In this document: positions 51,201-63,039 of the stretch, piece after piece | Layout of the letters: each line of letters starts with the position of its first letter | How positions within the stretch are numbered: the first letter of the stretch is position 1 | Assembly: GCF_035222375.1 (NCBI RefSeq) | Contig: NW_026946366.1 | Location: 558,001-622,000 of the forward strand | Length of the DNA: 64,000 bases | Direction: 5' to 3' | Source of the DNA: Podospora pseudocomata | Taxonomy: Eukaryota; Ascomycota; Sordariomycetes; Sordariales; Podosporaceae | Notes under the pieces: model-generated | Database searches by the model: none | What the model was told of the DNA's origin: nothing | The model's input: only the letters and a program-made list of their open reading frames with translations | Program-made: the position numbers and the translations under genes

Positions 51201-53267
51201 CACACACCCCAGATCTTCCAAAATGGTCGTGGTGTTGAATTTCGCGGGTGTGTCGTTGACCTCGTCGTACATCTCAACATCATGAAGCAGCAGAAGCTGA
51301 CCCAGCTTCACCAACTCCAGCGAGACGTACATCGACAGCGGAATCAACGTGTTGAGCGCAATCAGCATCGAGATGAAGACGTGGCTCAGCTGAACTGTCT
51401 CTCCGGAGAGATAGAAAGCCCTCCACTCCTCGTCCCTCCTCCACATGGTATACCCAGCCGTCAGACCGCCCGCAAGAACAAAAACAAAGACCACCAAAAG
51501 CAGCACAATCCGATTCAACGACCGCTGCATCTTTGGCGCCTTCGCCCTAACATTCTTGTTGGCGTTCATCCTAATCTTGCACTCCTCCCCGGTATTAATC
51601 ACCAGCCCCGTCGCCTCCTTGGTATTCCTGAGCGTCGAACCCCTATACACAACCTCATTCAACGTCAACGGCCTCGTCTCCCCACCCACCGTCACCCTCC
51701 CCTCATAATTATAAAGATCAATGTTCGGATCCTCCGACACGACCTCGGCCTCCACCGCGCCCATCCCCGCCACCGAAGCGCAATGCTTCGCCAGCAACGG
51801 GCTCGCCTGCTTGCTCTTCAAGTTCGTCTCCCCATCCAACGCCATGGTCTCAATATACGCAATCCCGTTCTCGTTCGTCGCATGCAAAAGCACAATATCC
51901 GCCGGCACCGCATCATCCCTCTCCAACCGAATCACATCTCCCACCCTAATATCCTGCCACTCCGTCCTCACCCACTGACTCGGCTTCTCCTCCACCACCC
52001 CCCCTTCACTCTCCGTCCCCTTCAGCTCAAGCACAGTCATCTCCCCCTCCTTCCCCTCCGTCTTCTTGCTCCGCCTAACCAAACCGCCCGGTAATCTCCC
52101 CTTCCTCCCTTGCCCTCCCCCAGCCGCCGCCTCGGGATCCAAGACCCAAGCTCCGCTCCTATTCTCCCTCACGTCAAGCTTGTACCTCCTATAATCGTCC
52201 CACCCTTCCTTCGCCATGCTCAAAGCCACAAAAGCCAACAACGGCCCAATAGTCGTGTACGTCCCCGTCGTCGACAGACCCGGCACCATCTGCAGAATAC
52301 CAATCACCAAAAAGTAAAAGTTCGCCAGCTTCTTAAACTGGAAAAACAACTGCTTCGGCAAGAAGCTCCAGATGGTGTACCTGCTCGATCTAATCGCGTT
52401 GGACACATATGGCTTCCCCGTTCTCTCATCCTTGAACGGTTTCCTCCTTGCTCTTCCCGGGGACAGCAAAATGTGGCGACCGTCTTTGCTCGGAGGGATA
52501 GGTTTCTGGCGGAGGAGGGTTTCGAGGACGTATTTCTTGTAATAGGGGGCTGCGAACTTTTTGAACGAGTGCCATTGTTTACGGGTTGTTTGTCGGTGGC
52601 GGGCTTTTTGGCGGGAGAGCCAGTTTAAAGGGACGGAAGTGTAGCTTGTTCGGGGTTCTCCGTCGTCGTCGTCGTCGTCGTCGGGTGTGGCTGAGGTTGC
52701 GGGAGCCATGTTGTTCGAGGTGTTGTTGTTGTTGTTATTGTCGTTGTTGTTGCTGTTGTCCAAGGCCAGCTGCTGGACGTCGGTGTTGCGCCTTTCGTCA
52801 AATGTTTGGCGGGGGCGGGTGAGGGAGATCCTTGACTCTTCTATGCGCGAGACGGTAGGGGCTCGGTAGGCACTTTGGGAGCTGGTGGAGATTCGCCCTG
52901 GTGGTAGCGGAGGGGAGAGGGTGCTGTTTTCCTGCGCGAGCTGTGTTGGTGACGGGCCGAGTTGTTGCGATGATTCGATTTTGTACAGTCCTGTTCTGAC
53001 TCTAAGCGCTGGTGGCGGTCGTCGTGAACTGCTGCTGTCTAAGGAGTGACGAGCTCGAGGAAGACCACTGGCGAGAGTTGGGGGCGAGCTTAGGGATGGT
53101 CTCGTGGGCGTGTTTGTACCGCTGAGAGAAGACGGCTCGCGAGGCTCTGGCAGGGAGATTTGCGGGACACTGGGTGAAGTAGGCGCGGGTTGCGAGGTCT
53201 GTAACTCGATTTGCTCAAGCCTCGTCCTGAGCGCCTCTGCGGCGTCATGGTGACTCCCTGGCGCCAT
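48291..53267 (-). CDS. DNF3: P4-ATPase phospholipid flippase, Dnf3 type
   Basis: A single 4977-base exon of 1658 residues, matching yeast Dnf3 in length. A disordered N-terminus of about 250 residues (Pro/Ser/Gln-rich with a short Asn run) precedes FKKLANFYFLVIGILQMVPG and TTGTYTTIGPL, a Dnf3-like segment. Catalytic landmarks in order: actuator DGETNLKS (from residue 478), phosphorylation motif DKTGTLTENL (Asp695), nucleotide-domain LTGDKRETA (about 1122) and hinge GDGANDVAML (about 1235). All are intact. An Arg/Ser-rich insertion in the nucleotide domain (ERRASMRKSVEQ, QRRSMDLMRRSLALDRKSS) is a likely phosphoregulatory loop. The last transmembrane block includes LETDLSAETLLAVPELYSFG. The enzyme flips phospholipids in trans-Golgi and endosomal membranes. 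A Gly-rich and Pro-rich C-terminal tail follows. Confidence 0.92.
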   Translation of the reverse strand: MAPGSHHDAAEALRTRLEQIELQTSQPAPTSPSVPQISLPEPREPSSLSGTNTPTRPSLSSPPTLASGLPRARHSLDSSSSRRPPPALRVRTGLYKIESSQQLGPSPTQLAQENSTLSPPLPPGRISTSSQSAYRAPTVSRIEESRISLTRPRQTFDERRNTDVQQLALDNSNNNDNNNNNNTSNNMAPATSATPDDDDDDDGEPRTSYTSVPLNWLSRQKARHRQTTRKQWHSFKKFAAPYYKKYVLETLLRQKPIPPSKDGRHILLSPGRARRKPFKDERTGKPYVSNAIRSSRYTIWSFLPKQLFFQFKKLANFYFLVIGILQMVPGLSTTGTYTTIGPLLAFVALSMAKEGWDDYRRYKLDVRENRSGAWVLDPEAAAGGGQGRKGRLPGGLVRRSKKTEGKEGEMTVLELKGTESEGGVVEEKPSQWVRTEWQDIRVGDVIRLERDDAVPADIVLLHATNENGIAYIETMALDGETNLKSKQASPLLAKHCASVAGMGAVEAEVVSEDPNIDLYNYEGRVTVGGETRPLTLNEVVYRGSTLRNTKEATGLVINTGEECKIRMNANKNVRAKAPKMQRSLNRIVLLLVVFVFVLAGGLTAGYTMWRRDEEWRAFYLSGETVQLSHVFISMLIALNTLIPLSMYVSLELVKLGQLLLLHDVEMYDEVNDTPAKFNTTTILEDLGCVGYVFSDKTGTLTENLMQFRKMSVAGTAWLHDMDVSYVAPEGGRPSISGRPSVSQRPSFSGWKSSVRPTNAQPELRTDEMIDYIQKKPNTPFSRQARQFILCLALCHTCLPEEDENGKIDYQAASPDELALVRAAAQLGYIVVKRTTESVTVRMEHGTGADTEETCQILDVIEFSSKRKRMSIVLRMPDGRICVFTKGADSVILPRLKQRTLAMQTATAVERRASMRKSVEQEKAFQRRASLQTPAAAQRRSMDLMRRSLALDRKSSWRKSMVSEGLDNWLARREADGLDAPGNEEAYQTPRQSMARNRSLELARLAAFDPLDGMVDEQLAVNEGAVFERCFQHVDDFATEGLRTLMYSYRYLEEDEYKAWKEIYLEATTSLVNRQEQIENAAEIIEQDYELAGATAIEDKLQQGVPETIDKLRRANIKVWMLTGDKRETAINIAHSARICKPFSEVYILDVSHGDLQDRINATLTDVSRGMAPHSVVVIDGQTLTIVDDDPQLRLLFFDLVARVDSVICCRASPSQKANLVKCIRRQVPSAVTLAIGDGANDVAMLQCAHLGIGINGREGTQAARISDYSIGQFRFLSRLLFVHGRWCYARTGKYILATFWKEIVFYLIQAQYQHYNGYTGTSIFESTSLAVFNTLFTSLCVILPGILETDLSAETLLAVPELYSFGQKSQSFNFKLWLYWMVLGITESVIIFNCVYYLYTLAPYPVETDLYSVGTLAFSLAVVFINLKLFLRVRNRNVIIFVGLFLSIFGWWLWNILLAVIFKPSLGPYIVGDNFLTGYGKEGYWWIVHFLALSALCVFELGVAAVKRTFWPTDQDLAQEMEAMEGVMEVLGMHANRLEKGESCTVVVGGNAEEGDDERGGRKPGFGDVASLKTVTSASSPGPGLESGGGGGGGGLTPGWRGGNGQQRPPGVRKMASAEFGRASMSRLSRQFTPPVEERENPIDEFMSKQERQQGVKK

Positions 53268-54312
53268 GCCACCGAAATAGTGCTAGAGCTGACGAACGAC
53301 CTGCGCGCGCAAAAGACAAAGGGCTCGGTGGAACAAAGGGATTGGGGGAGGATGAGGTGGGTGGGATGGGGGCGTGTCAAGGTGCGGCTGGCATGACCCG
53401 ATTGGTGGTGTCCTTGCTTGTCTAGGACAAAGGGAGGTGGGAGGATGCTGTGGTATGGCAAGGAAAAACGTGTTGCAAGCAGTGAGGCCAAAAAGAGAAA
53501 AGAGAGCAAGTGTGACGCTCGGTAGAAAGCTGGGAACACCTCGATGTATGCTTGGCGGCTGAAATGCTTGAAGTCCGATATGCAAGGATCCCGGCTGCTT
53601 CTGTCGGTCCCACGTTTGTCGCAATTCCCCCCCCTGCGCTGCGCGTGCCGAGTTTTGTGTTGTGGCTGTGATAATCAGATGGGTCCAGAAGTCAACCCAG
53701 AACAAGACAAAGCCCGATCCTAGAATCCACAGCCTGACGTTCTCGCCGTCTGTCATAGTGATAATGTTGAGGAAGTGTTGCAAAAAACTGTCTACAAGAA
53801 CAGGTGGCCTGTGCAAGTGATTGGATAGGAATGCAACCGGCCGGAAACAAGTCCTCGACACAACACCATTCATCAAATCAAGGGAAAAAAAGTTGGCAAG
53901 TCCAGACACCGCCGAGGTCCTCTTCCAAGTCCGCACCGCAACAAGAAACCCCACTAGATCATCGTCCGCGCAACACTCATATCCACCATCCGGCCAGCTC
54001 GCCATCATCGTCCGGCCCCGTTCTGTTATCAATCGCTCTCCTCTGTTCCACCCCGTCCGGCCTTTTCTAAAACCCCGTCTCTCCTACCCAGCATATGCAA
54101 AGAAAGTCTACAACACGGTTCCAACCCCACCGCTCATTCTGGGAATACACCTCCGGTTAAACCTCTTGGCTGATCCGTACACACAACACAAAGTGGCACC
54201 CCCCATGCCACCCCCAGCCCCGGTATCCATTCACCGCATTCGAGTTGCCTGTTTGAGCTCCCGTATAAAACCACCACCTGACCCCAACAACGCCACACCA
54301 CATCTTGGATTG

Positions 54313-54353
54313 CGGTGTGTGGTGTGTGTGGTGTGTGTGGTGTGTGTAGTGTG
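54313..54353. repeat. (GT)n-rich tract
   Basis: Interrupted tandem gtgtgtg blocks separated by single extra G residues. Confidence 0.8.
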
Positions 54354-55312
54354 GACCCCTATCCTCTTCTCCCAAGTCTGAAGTTGCAGCGAGTGACAGA
54401 CACCACCTGTCATATCAACGACATGCAATCGTGTCCATGGCTCTGGAACCTTAAAGATGACAGTTTTGACAGGTTTGACAGTAACAAGTTTAAACCTCCC
54501 GGCTGTGCATTCACTCCCAATCTAGCGCCCATTGCTAAATCCAACCTGACATCCATCAAACCTGTCAGAGACCGGCCTAGAACCCAACCCTATATAGTAC
54601 CTTACCTACTTAGCAGCGGCAGGCAAAAAAAAACTAAAAAATGACCTTACATCAGATCTCACACTTCATGCAAACGGGGGCACAGTGTCTCCCTTCCCCT
54701 TTCCATCCGGCCTCCAACAGCTCTGCTGTGCCCCAAATTATGCAACCGAGAAAGCTTGTCCAGCCTTAATCATCACCACCATCTTTTCCCTTTCCATCTC
54801 CCTTTCCGCCAGGCAAAAAGACATCACCAGCTGACTGGCGACACGCGAATGCAACGGCGCGATTTTATTTCTTGGCCCCTCCATCCTCTCCCGTTGTTCC
54901 AGAGCCAGCGCATGCGCAACTCATCCGGGCGGCTCGCTGCAGGTCATCTGCATCTCATCCCGTCTCCTCCGGGCACTGCTTGGACTCGAGGGATGGGAGC
55001 TTCCGTGGTAGGGCCTTCACGAAGCTTACCCTCCTCCCCAACCTAACCCCACACTTATCAGCCCTATCCACTGCTGTCAAAGCGTAGCCTTCATCACGTA
55101 ATGCCGTTCTTATCTATCTACCTTGTAATCGTGAGATCTTGTTAGACCTATGATCCATTCACATGGAAAGGGCACAAAGTCAGTGGTATTGTGTTTTCAA
55201 TTAGGATCCTGCCGTGAAGTCATAACCTAACACCCCACAGCACCAAAATAGCAGCTGAATAGCAACAAAGTGGCGAGTCCATTCCTATATGTATGCACAC
55301 CACTCCGGGAAT

Positions 55313-55314
55313 CC

Positions 55315-55355
<41 letters not shown>
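55313..55355. repeat. (CT)n microsatellite
   Basis: Near-perfect CT dinucleotide run of about 20 units. Confidence 0.9.
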
Positions 55356-55361
<6 letters not shown>

Positions 55362-56093
55362 TGAGACTTCTTTCACCCCTTCTCTCCTCTCCCCTTCAGT
55401 CCCCGGCCCGGCCTCTGGTCCTGCTCTGTCTCTTTTCCTCTCCTGATCCCGCCATTTTGCTATCGGCGCCTTCCCAAATCAACTCCCTGTTCCCGAATCC
55501 GCCTTCCCAGTTATACGCAGTGCAAGAAAAAGCCCCAGTATTAGAACCTCGGTACCAGATAAATCAGCCTCCTGGGCCTCGCCATTCATCGCTTTTCTCG
55601 GAGCCCACCAGGTTGTTTTCCTGGCAGACCACGAGCTCAAAGAAAACAAGAAAAATATCGGAATAAATAACGAAAAAGGGAATAATTATTAAAGCCTTTC
55701 CCAGGACCGCTGCAAGACACAAAAGTCCTCGGAGTATCGAAATTTGATGGACGAAGAAAATAATCCGCAAATCAACATGACGAGAACGCAACGAAGTGGG
55801 ATGCCAAACGAGATGTGAAAAAGTCCGGAACCGCTGTGCCAGACGAGCACGAAGAGTGGGTATCGTCATGCAAAGTCGTGGCTAAATGATGAAATGGGAC
55901 AAGAATGAAATTCAAAATAGATTTCGATGGTGGGGGGGGATAGAGTTTGGCAGTGTAGATCGGGGATGAGTGAAATATGTCGTGAACTTTTGGTGTGTTG
56001 GAAGCTAGGAAAGATAACCACGAAAGCTCCCTGGTATGTACAACGAAAATCCTCTCAAAACGCCGCAGAAAAAGCCGAACCGAAAACCGTTTC

Positions 56094-58040
56094 CTATTGG
56101 GCCTGGACGCTTTCTGGCGACAGAGAAGCCGGATCCACGTCGTAATGTTTGAGATCCATGTACTGGTTCAGCTCTATCTCGCTCTGGCTCTGCTCCATGA
56201 AGGGCGAATGTGGGTGAAGCGGCAACGTCATGGTGTGCTTGTTGCCTGGGTACATGTCATTCATACTGCCGTCATCGGAAATGGCCGAACCATCGCACAT
56301 TGGCGGCATCGACATGGGAGGAGATTCGCCGACAATGGCCGGGTCGGGATGGTTGAATGAGAGCGGCGAGATGGAAGGCGGAGGAACACCCAGGCTGGCA
56401 GGATTCACCATGGGCGAGAAAGTACCGCTATATGGCGTGAAGCTGCCAGCAGGAAGACCGTTGGGCTCTGGAGCTTGCGAGGCAAAGTAGTTGGGGCTCG
56501 AGAACTCTGATGGCGAGGGGGCTGTTGTCGCGGAGAGAGGATACTGGCGCATGTCCAGACTGCCGAAACCAGCACGGGTGTCGATCCGCAGATTTGGCCC
56601 GATGGGACCAAGCATGTTGGGCTGCTGGGGAATTGGGCTGAAGATGTGTGGATTCTGCGTGTGTGGCTGGCCCTCTGGCTGAGTGATGTGGAAGCTCGGG
56701 GGGTTTTGCAAAAGCTGCATGGTCTGGAAGTCGATGGGACCTGGCACACTGCGACTACGCTGTCTCTTGTGGCCTGGCCCACGCATCATCATGGTGTGAT
56801 GTTGAGCAGCAATTCCCCACTGGGTTTCCTGGAACATGCCCACATGCGGCTGAGCAAAGTTTGGCTGAGAAGAGGGTCTGGCCTGGGGCGACACGGGGGC
56901 AGACATGGAGAGCGTGTGGAGCTGGTCAAACATCGGGGGAGGAGGAGGAGGCGGCGCGGTATGACGGTGCATGAACGACTCCAGGCTGACCAATTTAGCC
57001 AATTGACCGCTCAAAGCCTTGGGGTTACCACCGAGGTGGTGGGTCATGCAGCGAGAAGCTTGCAGGTCTTCAGTGAAGTCATTCACCTGGATGAAAGTCG
57101 AGGTGGTCGCCGAGTCCATGTAGAAGAAGGGAGCCTCGAGCAGCTCAATCGTGATTCCAGCGTGGTGATCATCCGAGTTGTTGAGGTAGATGTTCTTGAT
57201 GTAGGAAAATGGGTACTCGATCTTGTAGCCAGCCTGCTCGTTGTTGATGTAGTAGGTCATGGTGCACTTGTCAGGGGAGTAGAAAACGATGAGATCCATC
57301 GCATTCTGCCCAACACGGGTCCATCTTCCGATGGTGAGCGAGCGGCAGTTGAGATGATGAATCACTGAAAGCAATCAGTCAGCTCACGTACTTGGCTATG
57401 CCGAATTAGAAAAACAACTTACAAACTTTGCCCTGGCCACCCTGCTCGGCGCCCATCATGCCCTGGTGTCCATAGGGGAACGGGCCCGGGCGACCGAAGA
57501 AGCCAGGGATGCTCTTTCCGGATTCCATGGCTTGCATGGCAAGATATTGGCGCATAGATTCAGGAATCATGGTATCCAACTCCTCGCCGCTTTCGAGGCT
57601 CTTCTTTGCGAGCATCTTGATTTTGGCACGTCTTTGTGAGTGGTTAGCGAAGATTCGAACTATCGACAAAACACACACAAAACTTACCGGTTCTGGAACC
57701 AGATCTGAACAGACCTCTCGGTCATGTTGATTTCCTCCGCTATCCTCTCACGAACGGTAGCTGTGGGTGTGGGATTCTTGTTGAACTCAATCTCGAGCGT
57801 GGTCAATTGATCTTGAGTGGCGCGCTGTCGTTTTTGGTTCTTCTGCTGCTGGGTGAGAGTGCTCTTGCGGGGCGGGCGCCGCGAAGCGCTTTGCCCGGGC
57901 TTCGTCTCCATCTTCATGTCCTTGGTGGGAGTGGTGGCATTAGATGCTGGCAATGAGGATTTGGTGGAGCATGGCGAAGTCGAGAGCTGAGGAGTGTGGA
58001 GGGTCAGGCCCTCCTCTTGCTTGACCACGTCGGTAGCCAT
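56094..58040 (-). CDS. HTF1: Homeobox transcription factor, Htf1/Hox2-like
   Basis: Three exons: 58040-57688, 57631-57423 and 57364-56094. The introns are 56 bases (GTAAGT...GCTAACC...CAAAG) and 58 bases (GTAAGT...GCTGACTG...TTTCAG); 610 residues. The start is [10 protein letters not shown] at 58040; the frame is open further upstream but without an ATG. The homeodomain spans about residues 67-125 with helix-3 core [14 protein letters not shown], the first intron cutting the codon for the first Arg of NRR. Downstream is a conserved block: [16 protein letters not shown], then [40 protein letters not shown]. This block is characteristic of the Htf1/MoHox2 group, required for phialide and conidium formation in several Sordariomycetes. 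The C-terminal 300 residues are Pro/Met/Gln-rich, probably regulatory. Confidence 0.82.
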
Positions 58041-61000
58041 TTCGGGCCCGGTGATCTTGCTGAGTTCTTCTTTTTGTGTTGTTTTATCGTCCAAGGGGTA
58101 TCACCAATTAATAAGGGTAGATAAATGTCGCGATTAGGCAACGATCGCAGTGATGTCGTCCAAATTCAATTCCACCTAGATTGTTGCGCAGATATCACTC
58201 GGCCTAGGCGGATGTGTCGAGATGGTGTGATATTTTTCAAATCGTAGCTCGGTTGTCTGGTAGGGAGGTAGGTGTAGATTGTTGTCGCAACTCGACAAAT
58301 AAATGCTGGAAAACTATGATGGGAAAAAAGCAGTTGCAAAGGAGCGTCGGTCCTGAACCAAGAAGCTGGAGCAGGAGGTGGTAATGATAATATGCGATCG
58401 CGTTAGGTCGTAGGTAGTAGTACTAGTCGGTCGGCGGCGATGATCGAGATCGTCGTCGGCGAGGGCGAGGGCTAGGGCTATGGTGTTGGAGCTGCGAAGG
58501 CAAAAATGGGACCCGGAAGGAGTGAACGGGTCGCAATACAATTGAATTAGTTTATTCTAAAGAGAGTGACTGTGGTGAGAAGCAAAGCAAGAAGTGGGGG
58601 AGAAGGAGGGAAGGAGGAAAGGATGGGCTGCCGAGCGAGCGACGTGGTGATGTGGACGATTGAGGTTGACGAAAAGAGAGACTGGGGAAAAAAAGAGCAG
58701 CACGGGGACATGGGGCTTCAAGAAGGAAAAGCAAAAAAGCGAGGGAACAGAGAGAGGCCCAGCGTCCCACTCCCACGCACTGGGCGGGTCTGGCGGCCCC
58801 TCGCCCGTCAAGCGCTCCCCAGAGCGACTGTCCAGCCAATCGCGGGACACCAGCTGCAGCCGTACAGTGCGCGCGCCAACTGTGCACCCACCGCACCACA
58901 AACCAAGAGCTCACTCACACCCATCATCGGACCTGATGAGGGTGACCACACCAACAACACCCACCCACGCCGCATCCAAGTGCCAGGGCATTCTAGTGTA
59001 TTACTTTCTTAGGTCCGGTATGTTTCGTTATTTTCGTTTTCTGAATCCAAGATAACTGTTCAGTCCACAGCAAGAAAAAGCCTGCTCGCTTCTCGGGGCC
59101 AGGGCTTTTACTGTTGTATGTATGCAGAGCAGTGAAACAAGTGCGACACGACTTGGACCAGCTTCTCCGCGTCCCCCCATCCGTACCTGACGCGAAGCCA
59201 GCGGCACCCACCAGGCACTACGGATACCTCGACAGCTGACCAGCTCCGAGTGTTTGCCTCAGTGTCTAGGATTCCGTTTATCAGCCCCTTTCACCACACT
59301 CAATTCTCACTGGTTTCCTGGTCTGGGCTCTGCGAAGGGCGTTCTGGCACCCCAACGTGCCCAAGTAGGCATGGCCAGCATGGTGGCCTGGTCTTAATAG
59401 GGGTCGTTCTGCCCCCCAGGTGCCCAGCAACCCGAGCCTCGATTCCGATATTCTACACTCTGGGCCACTCCAGGCCACATCACCGCTCTGCCGGGACACT
59501 TAGGATGAGCTACCTCTGCCTCCCACGCAAGGGACACATCGAGAGCTGTGTGTGCTTGCTGCCGTTCGTCACACAGCGATCCGCAGACACGACTCGAGTC
59601 ACCAAACACTGCAACCCGATGTGAAGCTCGTGAACCACAACCCCGCCAGTCCCTTGCTGCTGCCCACAGTTTGGCGGGTCCTGCGGGTGTTGGTGCGTGG
59701 CCAGAGCATTTCTCAACGGCGCACTCTGACCACCTCTCACCACGCTTGTCCTCTTTGGTCTCTACCCGACAAAGAGTTCACGACTCAATGAACAACACAA
59801 CTTTCGCTGGAATACCGGGCTCAGGGCCATTGTTGGTTGCCGATATCTTCTTTGAGGTCCCAGAAACATCATCCTCGACCGAGAGACCCATTTCAAGACA
59901 ACCTGCTGGAAATCTGTCAGTGTTCACTTCAAAAGGTTCGGCGCAACAGGTGGACCAATCACAACCTTTCTGTTCCACACTTGCAGTTGGGGGTTAGGAA
60001 AAGGGGAAACAGCAGTGACCAGCACCACGCCAAGTCGCGATCCCGTACACAGTGCGTCTGTCGGGCAGCGAGCAGCAGCGCATCGTGGAGCTTTTCGGGG
60101 CCTGACCGGCCATCCGGCACTGGCCCTGGAAAGGACGGCCAAAGTCCCCGGTGGTGATCATATCAGAACCACGGAAACAAGGATCTGATAACCTCCACTA
60201 GGTACAGTTCTGATACGAATATCTATGGAGGAGCTCGACGGATAGTCCATGGCAACAGCCGTGTACAAGAGTCTCCTGTGCTTCATACTTCGACTGCCCC
60301 CCCACCTTGGTTCGGCCGGTGGTGCTTTTTTCCTGATGTTTGCAGAGCATCGCCACCGCCTGTGGCACGATGCATCTGCTGTTCCTGCAGAAGCGCAGTG
60401 TTTCCCTCGACACTGTGTGCCAACCTGCCGTGTTCCTGCGTTAGTGTTGCTGTTCCTGCGGCGCCGGCGTCAGCAGCAGCACTCCTTTTTGTGTGCAGTA
60501 GGACGGAGAATCCCACGAGTAGGTAGACGCTCGATTCGGCAGGAGTGTGGTTTGCGTCTCCCTTCGGTCGCGATTCATCGGATTGTGTGGACCATTGAGA
60601 AACAACGCACAGCAGAACACCCTCAAGCCATACTGACGGTCCCGTTCGACCTGCCTCACGAGTTATGGACCGACCTGTAGATACGGACATATGACCAAAT
60701 CGTCTCAAACCACCGGCGTACCAGGTCTGAGATTCTGACAGTCTGGCGTCTTATCCGACAGATGACAGGTAGGTACAGTAGTTCCCCTCCCAAAGAGGGG
60801 TTTTCAAGAGGGGAACGGCGTTAGCAGCTGGCTGTCGGAATGCATGCTGTGCAGGGCTGCCTGTGGAGGATCAAGAAAGTGACCCAGAAATAGAAAAGAA
60901 AAGAGGGAACCCCATTCCTGTCGACTCCGGCATTCGCCCACCACACCATTTCAAGCCTCTTGCTCCAACCAGCATAGATAGTCAGGGGCATGCGTACAAC

Positions 61001-63039
61001 AACATACGCATATACATCATCTACCCGTCAATTCTCGGCCTTGGGGAATAGCTGTTGGATCCGAGACTTTGGAGATCTGGACAGCGACACAGACAGCAGC
61101 AAAGCAGATCCCTACGCTGCGGTAGTGCACTGTGCTCACACTGTCACACTCCTTTTCTCTCAAGTCAGACGGTGTGGTTCGCCCCACTTTACCCCTGAAG
61201 ATGACCAAGGATCTCTGGCCAGGGTTCCCGACAGAACACACGTGTGGGTCAGGTCCTCCTCCCTCCCCCCATCGGACGAAGGTCGCGCAATTGGTCGGCG
61301 CGTCCAAGAACCAGGCCGGCGCCTTTCCCCTTTTATGCTTCTCTCAGCAGTTGTGGCGATTTTACCCGTGAGGGAGAAAAGAAAACGTTATCCCAAGCCA
61401 AGCCGCCAGACCTGCTGCCGGTTTTGGGCTTGGCGAGGAGAACAGGGCAATGGTAGGTAGCATCGTTTCGGTTTTTGCGGAGGGGTTTCTCGGCAACTCT
61501 GGAGCACGGGCTCTTCGGGGTGGTCAACTCACAACTTATGTCTATGTACACACAGATATCATGCTCTTCATCATGTTGACATGCTTTTCTAACTCAGGAT
61601 CTCTTGCTCAATACACGCGGCACGGGCTTGACAACAAGATCGGTGGGCAGTCGTGAGGCTGCAGGCACAGGTTCATGCGCTGGAACCGGAGGCAGCCTGA
61701 TTGGAGGAGGGTCGACGTGTTGTTCATGCATAGGTGGTGAGAAAGGCATGGCGGCCCCCAAAAAAATGACTGGACAAAGTCAGTCAGTTTCTTCCTTCAA
61801 GGCTTCCAAAAGTACCGATCTTTGAAGAACATCTACAAGATACCACCTTGTATTGGCCGTTGAAAGTCAAGGAAGGAAGCCAAAAAGGGGGGGGGAGGCA
61901 TCACCTGAAAAAAGTTCTGGAAACCCCGCAGTCCAATCGGCCGTGGGGGAGCTGGAGTTGTCCAAGACAGTGGCGCTCGGTGCCAGCCCTGAGGTTGGAC
62001 AGCACTCTGGATTCTGCGCCGTCATTGGACGCCAAGAGACGACGCTTACAGAAATCCGGTAAGGTGTTGAGATGGTGTACATTGCCGACGGTGAGGGCTT
62101 CTTCCCTGTTGATGGTGACCACTTGTAAGTCAAACATGGTTGTGAAGCCGGCGCTTGGTTCACCGAATTCAAGCCTCTTCGACGACTACTTCCCGCTCAG
62201 CACGGCAGGCTGTGCCGAAAGGCGGCTTGGACCGTCCCTCCGCCCATTGAAATCGCGGTTGACTCCGGAATCTGAAGTAAACTACAGGACGACACACCCT
62301 ACCTACCCTGTCAATATCGGGAACAGGTTGTGTTTGTATGGACCTACCCCAGATAACGCTCCCCTTCGATGCTGTTTTGGATCGATCTATTATTAAAAAA
62401 ACCGGCTCACTTCAACCTGGTTTAAGCCATCAACCATCCTCTTCCCGAACCCTACAACCCCTTCAACACCTGCCACGTCAACATCAGAATCATGCAAGCG
62501 GCAGGATAATAATAATTCTGTAACAGAACAACAGCATAGGTAACGAAAAAGGCGGATATGCACCGATCTACACTGCCATTTGATTGCTACCTTGACCTGC
62601 CATTTTTTGGAACTCTCTGACATAACCGAAGAACGTTCTTCCCCACAAAAGGGAACCTGCTGCAATAATGCCTTTCCGGCGGCAGAAGGAGAGTGGCATT
62701 CTTCACCGTCTCGGCTTGGCCTTCTACGCAGGGTTGTCTGCCCCATCAATCTGTAACGGGAGGTCCAACCTGGGATCGGAAGGTCAGTTGGATGTTTATG
62801 TGTCTTGGCGGGGGATATCTCTGACAATGTATGGGGATATATATATCATATGTGGTGATGTATACAGTACCATACTGTGTTTCTTTAGATGTGGATATTC
62901 TTTGGAAAAGACATCATCCCGGTACCGGTATGACCTCAGCAAAGTCCAGTATAGATTCCGGGTCGCTATCAGTCTCAAGTCGGGTCGAGGTTCAACCCTC
63001 TACTACCCAATCCAAGACAGCTCTACCCACCACCACAGC
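58041..63039. other. Gene-poor region, about 5 kb, upstream of the homeobox gene
   Basis: No gene recognised despite many short frames on both strands. It lies between the homeobox gene (minus) and the IRC6-like gene (minus). Long upstream regions and long leaders are usual for developmental regulators in filamentous ascomycetes, so most of it may be HTF1 control sequence or a long 5' leader (inference). Confidence 0.5.

Larger units (their letters stand above)
53268..56093. other. Intergenic, about 2.8 kb, with two microsatellites
   Basis: Upstream region of the DNF3-type gene and 3' flank of the homeobox gene. Contains a (GT)n-like tract at 54313-54353 and a (CT)n tract at 55313-55355. A fairly long minus-strand open frame ending at 53283 has no family features and is probably leader. 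Confidence 0.5.

Noticed and set aside
50307-52094. A 595-codon open frame on the plus strand
   Set aside because: It is exactly antisense to the flippase gene, has a composition dictated by that gene's codons (Arg/Leu/Pro/His-rich), and shows no domain.
53283-54032. A long minus-strand frame directly upstream of the flippase gene
   Set aside because: Low-complexity Pro/Ser sequence with no motif; better explained as leader or promoter.
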